DNA from: Pegea sp. RAD2-039
Lineage: Eukaryota; Chordata; Thaliacea; Salpida; Salpidae
Assembly (NCBI GenBank): GCA_034620365.1
Contig: JAQGEQ010000343.1
Location: forward strand, 372,001-436,000
DNA length: 64,000 nt
Direction: 5' to 3'
Made by a program: the position numbers and the translations under genes. The notes under the pieces are model-generated. The model ran no database searches. It was not told the DNA's origin and was given only the letters and a program-made list of their open reading frames with translations. Positions 48,695 to 59,300 of this stretch are shown here, one piece after another; position 1 is the first letter of the stretch; every line of letters starts with the position of its first letter.

Positions 48695-51600
48695 ATGGAT
48701 GAATTAATTCCAACTATTAATAAGCTTCAAGATGTTTTCAACACAACTAACACCGACTGTATTCAACTTCCTGAGATTGTAGTTGTTGGAGCTCAGGTAA
48801 AAGTCAATTTTTTATTTATTTGTTTAATCATTTTATTATTTGCTTTATTCAATGCATGACTGAAATTATACAGCTCTTATAGCAAACATGAAATGATATG
48901 AGCAAAATAAAAGGTCATCATAATTAGAGAATGAACTACAAAATATAAGTTTTGAATCAGAAGTGGGGCCAGCTGATGAATAACTTTCATATATCACTTT
49001 TATATCTGCAAAATAACAAAGTATAAAGGCTTCTAATATAAACAAACATTTTGTTTTTGTTGTTGATGAACTTATATCAGAGCAAACAACAAAATATTCT
49101 TATTTATTCATTTATTCAACACATGACTGCAGATAATAAATTATACAGATTTTATAGCGAACAACATAAAACTAGATATGTAGAAAGATAATGAAAAGGT
49201 CTTAAGCATCACAATTTCACATAAATAATATATAAAAACAAGAACACTGCAGAGGAATTAGTAAAATGTTTGAAACAATATCACAAAATAACCAAATAAA
49301 TGAAGAAAATAAAGAAACTGATAATTCTATTTATCACTTGTTAACAGAATTACAAATTTTTAAACAAAAGTTTCAAGATCTGATCTTGATGTAGTGATGG
49401 AGTTAGAAAAAGGTTTGAAGATTTAGTCATCTTAATTAAAAAGCTGATACTTCACTGAGTGTTATTAGAGTTGTTGATTGATATAAGAAATAGCAAAATT
49501 ATGAATCATTTGTTTAGGAAATTACTCAAATCATAAACATCTAAGAAAAAGTTTTAATTAAGTTTGATCTTTTTTATTACAGAGCAGTGGAAAGAGTTCT
49601 GTGCTAGAAAATATAGTGGGAAGAGACTTTTTACCAAGAGGAACAGGAATTGTAACAAGAAGACCTTTAATTCTTCAATTGATACATATTAATCCTCCAG
49701 TCAAAGATAATGAAGATCTTAGTGGTAATCTTCTTCAACTTTCTCTTTAAACTTTAAATTTTCTGTTTAGAACTTCCAAACAGGGATTCCTTCTTTTCTT
49801 CTTCTATTTTATATAATCGATTGAAACCTAATCAAAATTATTTACTTTCAAATAACTTTTCAAACTCTATATCTACTTCTAAACTTTTTCCAGGTTCTTT
49901 TGAGACTGAATCGTCAGGTAAGTAACTGCATCTGAACCACTTCATAAAACTTAAATCAAAATTCCATTTGCTTTTTTTATAAATCATTTTCAACTTTCAA
50001 TTTACAACAATTCGTCCAACAGATGAAAACATATCTTTACCTGATAGCGGCGATAGTTCAGATGAAGATGTAGTTAAAGACTACGCAAAGTTCCTCCACA
50101 CACGTGACAAGATCTTCTATGACTTTCTCGAAGTCAAGGAAGAGATAGAACGCGAAACAGAACGCTTAAGTGGAACGAATAAAGGAATAACAGCTGATGC
50201 GATTCATTTGAAGATATTTAGTTCCGAAGTTTTTAATTTAACTTTGGTGGATTTACCTGGGCTTGTAAAAGTGAGTTTTTGGTTTAGAATAAAAGAAATC
50301 AAATATTATCGTTTAAAAAAATTGGTTTTAATCATTTATAAACATCTAGAAAACCAAATTAACAAACCAACAAAACTATTCTATCAACCATCACACCAAT
50401 TTTGCTACCACTTGTGAACCTGGTGAATTTTTTTTTGAAATTTATAGGTTCCAGTCGGTGACCAACCCCCAGATATTGAAGAGCAAGTAAAAGATTTGAT
50501 CTTAAGATACATCTCAAACCCAAACTCTATAATCTTGGCTTTAACTCCTGCAAATGTGGACTTTGCAACCTCAGAAGCTCTCATGGTGAATTCAATTCAA
50601 CAAAACAATTTTTCAAAAATAATTTATGTTTTAGTTGGCGAAGAAAGTTGACCCTACAGGTAGACGGACTCTTGCTGTGGTAACCAAATTGGACTTGATG
50701 GATCAGGGCACTGATGCGATTGATGTATTGTGCGGGAAAGTTATTCCTATCAAGCTGGGAATAATCGGTGAGTTGTTTAATTTGTGAGGACTCCACGCCA
50801 CTAAACTAGGTGCTACTCACCTAAATGTTTCATCTTCTGAGACACAATCATCTCATTGTGTCTTAAGAAGAAATTGTAAAGTTTTTGAAGTACCTCAAGA
50901 TGTAGACTTTATTTTATGTCCTAATTGGTTGATGAGGTGCCCTTGGGGCGTCATCTTTGTTCTGAAGATCTTTTAATCTTTTTTAAGGAGTCATGAACCG
51001 AAGCCAAATGGATATCAACACCAAAAAAAGTATAAAATCTGCAGTAAGAGATGAAAAACATTTTCTTCTGAAACAATATCCACAAATCGCTGCTAGGAAC
51101 GGGACTAAATTTCTGTCAAAGACCTTAAACAAGTAACCCTTTGAAAAGTAACAACAAAGATCTAATCTTAACTCCTCAGCTTACTGATGTATCACATCCG
51201 AGATTGCCTCCCTGATCTGAAAGCTAGGATCAGTATGTTAGCCTCCAATTACTTGTCGATTATTAATTCTTATGGAGACATTAGTGGAGATGAATTAGGG
51301 GTCTTACTCCGCATCATCACAGGATTTGCAAAAGAGTATTGTGATACAATTGAAGGGAGAGCACATAACATCGAGACCTCTGAATTGTAAGTCGCGTTTG
51401 TTGCTTCATCTTTTTCATGAGTGTCTTTAGGTGTGGTGGAGCAAGAATCTGTTACATCTTCAATGAGATCTTCGGTAAGACTCTAAGATCAGTTGATTCT
51501 GTAGAAGGATTAACGGATGTGGACATACTAACAGCTATTCGGAATGCAAATGTAATTCTTATTTTTAATTTTCTTCTTAAAATTTTAATAAATTTTTATT

Positions 51601-53188
51601 TGCTGGAAAACTTTTTCAGCTAAAACATATAAGTTGGGTAAATATCTAACTTCTTTTCAAACATCTTGAAATTAATCTCATCTACAGGGTTCACGCCCCA
51701 CTTGGTTTATCCCGGAATTGACCTTTGAACTTCTAGTCAAACGTCAAATCAAAAGATTAGAAGAACCATCTCTCTGTTGTGTGTCTTTAGTCTTTGATGA
51801 GTTACAAAGAATAGTTCAACACTGTGGAACAAAAGTAAGCTTCCAGGACATAAAAAGTGATCTTTAAACTCTTCTTGTAGTCTCTAGAAAGATTCCCGGT
51901 CTTATGGAGCCGAATTTGTGAAGTTATGAACGATTTATTGAAAGAAAGACTTCCTATAACCAACGAAATGGTATTTTCCTATCTCATCAATTATTAATTT
52001 ATCTACAAAACCTTATTTTCCAGGTTTCTCATCTAGTAGCAATTGAACTTGCTTATATCAACACCAAACACCCTGATTTTATCAACTCGCCGACAACTAC
52101 CGAGGTTATGACTTCTGTTCTTCAAGTAAGATTAAATCGAATCAAGTTTTGATGATTTTAAGTGAAATTTTAAAGACTCTGCAAGTAAAAGAAGAAACAG
52201 AAACTTTAAAAAATGAAGAAATTAATTATTTAAACGCTGAAAGAGTAAGATCAACTACAAAATATCTCAAACTCCTAAAAATGTTTATTTTAGATGAAAG
52301 AAAATACGTATACACCCTCAGAACCATCTCTAGATGCAGTACTTCACGAACAACCACAATCATCTCATCAAATTTTTGGTTTAAAAATCTTTTCATTGAA
52401 ATTTTTATTGAATTTTTTTTCATCTTTTTTTTAAAGAAAAATTAAACAGAATTTTTCTGCTCATAAAACAAAGTATTTCTTCTGTTGGTAAAAAAACCTT
52501 TCTTGGCTTTCTATTTACGTTCAAACCTCATCTGGTTCACGTTTAACAACTTCTTATCTCATCAGCAAAATGGAGAAAACCAAATAATCCTCATTTAGAA
52601 GAGCAGAAAAAATCACATTCGATTTTTTCAGAAGATTGCCCACTAGAGGGCACCTCAGAGTTTTATAAAACTCCTAATCAAAATAATCAACGAATTAATC
52701 TCATCAACAACGTAAGTCATCCCAATAAACTCTTTCAAATCTTCTAAATTATTCAAATAGTCGATGATGTCATCAAGAAATCTAACTCTTCACGAAAAGA
52801 GAGATGTAAATATTATCCGTGGGTTAATCAAGTCTTATTTTAAGATCGTTTTGAAGAATATTCAAGATAGGTTGGATTTTGTGTCTTTGTATCTTCCTAA
52901 AATTATCAGATTTTTAATTTTAGTGTTCCTAAAACAATCATGCACAATATGGTGAATTACGTGAAAGAACATCTTCAATCTCAGTTAGTTGGTGTTCTTT
53001 ATAAACCAGAAGACATAAAACAATTATTAAAAGAGTCAGATGACGTCTGTGAAAGAAGAATTGAAGCTATCAAGATGTTAGAGGTACTACAAAACCTCCA
53101 AAATGAAACTTTTAATAAAATTGATCTTTTAAAGGCTCTAAAAAAAGCATCTGTGATTATAAGCGAGATCAGGGACTTGAAGATCTGA
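48695..53188 (+). CDS. DNM1L: Dynamin-1-like fission GTPase DRP1, canonical copy
   Basis: Exons: 48695-48796, 49583-49724, 49771-49917 (likely cassette), 50023-50270, 50448-50585, 50635-50767, 50988-51132, 51180-51386, 51431-51551, 51688-51834, 51881-51970, 52024-52125, 52294-52379, 52566-52711, 52761-52870, 52924-53083 and 53135-53188. The GTPase domain has [23 protein letters not shown] and [12 protein letters not shown]. The middle domain has NRLLM-like [42 protein letters not shown] and [14 protein letters not shown]. The variable region keeps KWRKPNN. The GED has [35 protein letters not shown] and [13 protein letters not shown]. It is collinear with human DNM1L to the last residues, far closer than paralogues 1 and 3, and is probably the main mitochondrial and peroxisomal fission GTPase. 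The exon limits in 52126-52565 are the least certain. Confidence 0.95.
49771..49917 (+). other. Probable cassette exon in the DRP1 GTPase domain
   Basis: 147 bp (49 codons), phase 1 at both ends, so skipping or inclusion keeps frame. It encodes a Ser/Asn-rich peptide ([20 protein letters not shown] ... [12 protein letters not shown]) inserted after [19 protein letters not shown]. That is the region of the GTPase-domain loop where vertebrate DRP1 has its alternatively spliced A-insert. Paralogues 1 and 3 lack it. Confidence 0.55.
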
Positions 53189-53589
53189 TCCACAGATTAC
53201 AACATCCGGTTGTCTTGCATCTAATGTCTTATTCGATTTCTTATATCATGTCAATTGTCATTTGGAGATTTCTTGCCCTGTCTAAAGAAACTAGTTTCTA
53301 AATAATTTGTTGTCCTTTTTTGTGTGTTGTACTCCTGCAGATGAAGCTGTCTATTCTGTTTTCTAACTTTCTTCATGAAAATTGAATTTTAATAAAATTC
53401 AAACTGATAACTGCTGCTGACTACCACGAAACATCAGAAAGTAATTTCTATTTTTAATCTTAATAAGGCGTACTAACTATTAAAGCCTACTTACTCATCA
53501 ATTACTTCATCTGCTGTTTGCTTAATTGAAAGAAATTATTATCATCAACTATGTTTGAAATCACGTGACAAAAATCTAATAAAAACCTA

Positions 53590-53765
53590 TTTAGCACCTT
53601 GATTTGTAAAAACTCCTCGACCACCAACATCAAGTCAATAATAACTTGTCTTATAAACAAATCTTGTGTTTGGTTGTTGAAGGTGCTGAGAACTCACTTA
53701 TCTCTGGCACCTTGACTTGTAAAAACTCCTCGACAACCAACACCAAGTCAATAATAACTAGTATC
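53590..53765 (+). repeat. 113-bp repeat, about 1.5 units, downstream of DRP1
   Basis: TAGCACCTTGATTTGTAAAA, CTCCTCGACCACCAACATC, CAAATCTTGTGTTTGGTTGT and so on match the tandem array at 59250-60035 in the same orientation. The copy breaks off within the second unit. Confidence 0.88.
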
Positions 53766-53910
53766 TTGATATCTAATTAGATCTCAAAAAGTTTGAGGCT
53801 CGAAAGATGTAGAGTTTATTTAGAAAAGTAAATCTTCTAATAAACAAACTCGTGATAAAAGTAGAAAGCTAATTAATGAGTTTCCACCTCTGCTTTTTAT
53901 ACGATTCTAC

Positions 53911-54268
53911 GTCACCGTAGTGTAGCAGTTATCACGCCCCCTGACACGCAGAATGTCCTAGGTTTGATACCAGGACACATATTCGCATGGAGGAAAAGTT
54001 CATAAGAAACTCGGGTAGAAAAGCCCTTGTTAGTCTGTTTTATGACAAAACTTCTAAGAAACGCAAAACTCCGAATTTAAAACCGGAGTTGGAGCCTCGT
54101 AGGCAGTTTGTCGCTGTAGTCAGTGTTGTTATGACAACTCCTACGACGCCAGCTGCATCAGTCCTTCTGTTCCGCTGCATAATCTTGTTGGAGTGGAATC
54201 CTGCTTCATGGGCAACAACTGGGTCTTCACAATTTCTGCCCTGGCACAGGGCCATTTTCGGCCCTGTG
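53911..54268 (+). mobile_element. tRNA-Val-derived SINE, full length
   Basis: The head (53911-53983) aligns along its length with eukaryotic tRNA-Val: GTCACCGTAGTGTAGCAG, TTATCACG, the loop CTGACAC and a T arm GGTTTGATACC. The anticodon position reads GAC. The acceptor stem no longer pairs, so it is a SINE head and not a tRNA gene. The body continues CTTGTTAGTCTGTTTTATGA, CCGAATTTAAAACCGGAG, CTGCTTCATGGGCAACAACT and TTCTGCCCTGGCAC, ending in a perfect 9-bp hairpin (CACAGGGCC-ATTTTC-GGCCCTGTG, 54245-54268). I cannot assign the body to a named SINE superfamily. Open frames through it are incidental. Confidence 0.88.
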
Positions 54269-55314
54269 TTTAGATATTTATTATAATTTTTATTTTATTA
54301 TACTTATTTAGTATTATATCAACTGTTTACTTTAAGGTTGAAATTAACCAAAAACAAAGCTTCTGTTATACTAGTTATAGAGAGTCTTTGCGTTTAAGAA
54401 CCTCTTCGAACAAATGATCATCAATCTTTTAATTCGAAAGCAAAAACTCTACAAAAGGATTCCAAGAACATCTATTTATTAGATTGATTCATTCTGTGTT
54501 TCCAAACCCATCATTTTTGTGAATTATGTTGCTATGGACTTCTTAGGTGAAATTAATTTATTTAAAAGGTTAAGCTGCCAGTTTTACTTCAAATAATTCG
54601 TCGATAAATTAAGATTTTTTTGTTAAAAATATGAAACACTTTTTATGTTTGGTTGTCTTTGTCGAATATTACGTTTAGCGTGGCAGAAAAGATCTCAAAC
54701 AACAAAGTCCTAAGGTGCACCGAACTGACAACGAGTTGCTAAGCAAGCAAAAGGTCCGATGGACGACGGACTGATGCCATAAGATCTGTTGTGTGGGATC
54801 CATAGCAACATCTGCCGTTCCTGTTTCTATTTAAAGATATCGGCGAGCGCGATATGAAATCGCTCATCATCAATATAAACAGTTAGGAAGATATCGCAGC
54901 GGATCGCTCCGAATGGCGCTCTCTACTTCGCGAACAACTGAAAGAGAATGAAGAAAACCAGCTTCAAAGAAAAGAAGAATTTTCATTCCATCACTCAAAG
55001 CACATCCCGCTAATAAAGGACCGAAGATCAAATGATGAAATAATCTTTTGATTGAGTGTTTGTGAGAAGAAGAACCAACTTTAAGTTTAGAGTTAAAATT
55101 TGCTGATTAAAGTTTTGACGTTTCTAAGTAACTTTGAAGTCAAAAAAATAATAAATTTTTTGTGAAAATAATTTAATAAAAAAGTTTTAAATCAAAAAAT
55201 TGAAACTTTCAAACATTTTAATCAAAACTGTGAATGAATAAAACTTGAATATTTCCATAAAAAGTTTATTTTCTTATTTAAATCCTAGTTTTAATCGCTA
55301 CCAAGAAGTTTAGT
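54269..55314. other. Intergenic region upstream of DRP1 paralogue 3
   Basis: Mostly AT-rich. A GC-richer patch at about 54665-54960 (TAGCGTGGCAGAAAAGATC, ATATCGGCGAGCGCGATATG) has no coding sense I can read and may be a promoter-proximal element or old mobile DNA. Confidence 0.4.
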
Positions 55315-56333
55315 TCTTCAAACTTCTGTTTAAAAAGATTCATTTTATGTTCTTAATAGTTCGATTGAGCAGCAAACCAGACCAGAGTTCTTGAATTTAA
55401 AATATGGAGAAACTAGTTCCTACTCTTATAAAGCTTCAAGATATTTTTAAAACTGTTGGATCAGAGTTTAAAAAATTACCAGAACTTGTTGTTGTCGGGT
55501 CTCAAGTTAGTTGGAAAGATTTTTAATTCAATTTCTGCGAATATTTCTATTAGTAGCTTATCACAAGTTCCGTTTTCATTACAGAGCAGTGGAAAGAGTT
55601 CTGTGCTAGAGAATATAGTTGGAATCGATTTCTTACCGAGAGGAGCTGGAATTGTAACAAGAAGACCTCTAGTTCTTCAATTGGTTAATATTCAAAGCTC
55701 ATTGGATAAAAATAAAGGTTTTATTGTTAATACTCGATAGAGATACCAAATGAAACTTTGAATAATACTTTGAAGAAATTGATCAAGTTCTTAAAACATT
55801 TGTTTCTATGACTTTGAGATTTAAATATTAAATTTTTCGTTCTACGAAAAAACTGATCATTTTTCTACAATAACTAAGAATGATATTTTAATAATATTTT
55901 GATGTTAATACTTTAGAAAACGATGAAAGAATTATGTTTATGTTAAGTTTCGTCACCTTAAATATTTAAGATTTCAAATATAATTCTAATAATCTCGAAG
56001 CTTAAATTTGTATTTGATATTTTGAACTTTAAAACTCAACTTGCTAAATATTTACAAAATTATTTGATACAGAAAATGATGTGAAACCTTACGCTGAGTT
56101 TCTACATCTACCTGATAAGAAATTTTATAATTTTTCTAAAGTACGAACTGAAATTGAAGAAGAAACAGAAAAATTAAGTGGAAGCAATAAAGGAATATCG
56201 ACTGAAGCTATTCATCTGAAGATTTTTAGTTCAGATGTTTGTAATCTGACTTTAGTAGATCTCCCAGGTTTAGTAAAGGTCGATTAGAGGTTTAAAAATT
56301 ATTTACAAATAATCCTTGATCTGATAAAGATGT
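55315..56333 (+). repeat. Inverted 1,019-bp near-identical tract (partner 30781-31799)
   Basis: The two segments are reverse complements with a constant coordinate sum of 87114 and no net insertion or deletion. They cover 89 bp before the ATG, exons 1-3, introns 1-2 and part of intron 3. By eye I found only seven or so substitutions, in both exons and introns. Outside these limits the two genes diverge at once. Confidence 0.93.
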
Positions 56334-59300
56334 TTATTCACTAAAATCATTTGTAAATTATTTAGTTGAACTGATTTTTAGATACCGACTGGAGATCAAC
56401 CTGAAGATATCGGAGAACAAATCGAGTCTTTAGTTATTGAATATATCTCGAATAAAAATGCGATTATTTTGGTTGTAATCTCGGCAAATATCGATTTAGA
56501 AACCTCCGAGGCATTGATGGTAACAATTATTTTCTTTTATTGATTCTTTTGTTGGATGAACTCTACTAGTTTGTAGATCAACTAATCTTTAAGAGTATGA
56601 TTTTAAATCCCTGTTTGTCGCGACAAATCGCGTCGTACTACGTCATCTATCGAGCGCGGGAAGTACAGAAGAAGCCAACTACAGAGGAATCAGCCCTGGT
56701 CGTAGGACCATCTAGGACAGTCTGAAATCTATTGACTTCGTGGTCACTGTCCCAGGTTGCTGTCCTAGCCACTGTCCCAACCTAGTGTCTTAGGCCACTA
56801 TCCCAAGCTAATGCTTCAAGATACTGTCCCATTTTTAGCTTTGTGGTCGCTTCGAAAGAAAATGAAGTGAACACAAAACCTACAATCTGTTGACTTCGTG
56901 GTCACTGTCCTAGACCACCGTCCCAAGTCTCTGTCCTAGGCCACTGTCCCAACAGCGACAGTGAACAGCAGGTTTAGGTAGTAGGGATGGTTCAGCTGTC
57001 CCAAGCTACTGTCCCAAGTCATTGTCCTAAGCTATCAAATTAAATGTGCCTCACCTGGGATCTGGGATCTGGGCAGATTTGCCTTATCAGCCCTGGTCGT
57101 AGGACCATCTAGGACAGGGAAAGTCTGAAATCTGTTGACTTCGTGGTCACTGTCCCAGGTTGCTGCCCTTGTCAATGCTTCAAGTCACTGTCCCAAGCTA
57201 CTGTCCTAGTTTTAGTTTTGTGAACACAAAACCTACAATCTATTGACCTCGTGGTCACTGTCCTAGGCCACTGTCTCAACAGCGACAGTGAACAGCGGGT
57301 CTAAGTAGTAGGGGTGGTTCAGCTGTCCCAAACTATTGTCCCAGGTCATTGTCCTAAGCCATCAAATCAAATGTCCCTCACCTGGGGTCTAAAATCTGGG
57401 CAGATTTGCCTCGTCAGCCCTGGTCGTATGGCCATTTAGGACAAAAAGTCCGAAATCTACAATCTTGAGGTCACTGTCCTAGGTCATTGGGTCGTGTCAA
57501 GCGCATGCGCAGTTGGACTTCCTCTCATCTACAACTTCTGGTTTCTTTTTGCAGCTTGCGAGGAGAGTGGACAGATCAGGGGACCGGACTTTCACAGTTC
57601 TGACTAAACTTGATCTTATGGATCAAGGAACAAACGCGAGAAGCATCTTAGAAGGGGAAGTAGTTGACGTTAAGTTGGGGATAGTTGGTGACTTCAACTA
57701 AACATCATCTCTGACGTCATCTTGACATTTGTTGGTTGCTAGGTGTCGTTAATCGAAGTCAGTTGGATATTAAAAACGGAAAGAATATTAAAGTTGCTCT
57801 AGAAGATGAAAAGAAGTTTCTGGAAAAATATTATCCGTCGATCGCTTCAAAAAACGGAACTGAATTTCTATCGAAGGCTTTAAATTGGTAGAAAATTATC
57901 ACAAGTTCGAAATATTTTCTTAAAATCTATTTCAGTCTTCTTATGAATCATATCAAAACATGTCTTCCTGATTTGAAGAAACAGATCGATGAAATGCTTG
58001 CAAAGAATCTTAAAATTATTCAATCTTTTGATCAGAATAGTTCTTTTGCTTTAATCACTTCAATCATTTCAAGTTTTGCTGACAGATTTAAGATGATTTT
58101 TCAAGGACATTCACGTAACGTTTTAACAACAAAATTGTAATTTTCTTGAAATCATCTGCAACAAACTCAAACTTCTCTACTCAGACACGGAGGAGCTCGA
58201 ATCAATTATCTTCTGAATGACGGTTTCAATGAAAATCTGAACAAAATTTGTCATTCAGGAGGCTTAAGTGACACTCAAATCATAACTGCGATTAGAAATA
58301 AACAAGTATCTCGAGTTTTAGTCGAAAAAATATTTTTAAAATGTTTTTTAGGGGATAGAAAATGATTTTTCGGATTTAGAAGTCTTTAAGCCTCTTGTAA
58401 AAAGTCGAATTGAACTTCTTAAGGAGCCGTCTTTGGAGCTAGCCATGAATGTCTTTGAAGAATCATTAAAAATTATTGGAGACTGTAGCGATACTGTGAG
58501 TGAATATTTTAAACATTAAATTCTTATATGCAAATTAGTTTCCATACACGATGCATCTTAAACGCTTTCCAAAGCTTTCTCGTCATATATATGAGATAAT
58601 TAGAAGTTTATTCGCTGAGAGACTACCACTAACCCAAGAGATGGTAATTAGATCATCATATAGATTTAAATCTAATTGAATCTGTAGATTACAGATCAAA
58701 TTCAAATGGAATTGTGTCACATCCAAGTAAAAAATATTCATAATCTCAATTTTAATGTCAAACAGTATTTAATCAACTCAAAAAATGTGAGTTAAAACCA
58801 TTTTTCTAGCTAATTAACATTTACAAATGCGGTAAAATAATTTTCTAATATATTACAGGATGATACCAAGAAAACAGTTCGGCCAATTTCCACTAAGAAT
58901 TCGGTAAAGTATTTTTCATATTTTATAAAAATATTTTAATTGATTTTTTTTTAGGATAATAAAAGCGCTAAAAGTAGCTTTCTGGGTAAGTTTTCAATTA
59001 CTTTTGATGTTTAAAATGTTTTCTGATTTTAATCATTAAATACAAAAATTCTGGAAGTTAGAAATTGTGTCTTTAGATGTAAATTTTATTACAGGAAGAA
59101 GTGTTCTGTACTATCTAACTCCGAGTAGCTGGGTTAAAGAAAATTCCCAGGATAGCAAAGATTCTGAAGCGAGATCCTCATCTAAAGATAATCATAAAAA
59201 AGATCTCAAATGCGATCAACTAAACGAGGTCCTCATCAACTAACCCTTGATTCTAGCACCTTGATTTGTAAAAACTCCTCGACCAACACCAAGTCAATAA

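Noticed and set aside
53911-53983. Functional tRNA-Val gene
   Set aside because: The acceptor stem does not pair, the T arm has mismatches and the sequence runs into a SINE body shared with a second locus.
53987-54286. A 99-codon open frame in the SINE (also at 40773-41099)
   Set aside because: It lies in a tRNA-derived SINE body and resembles no protein.
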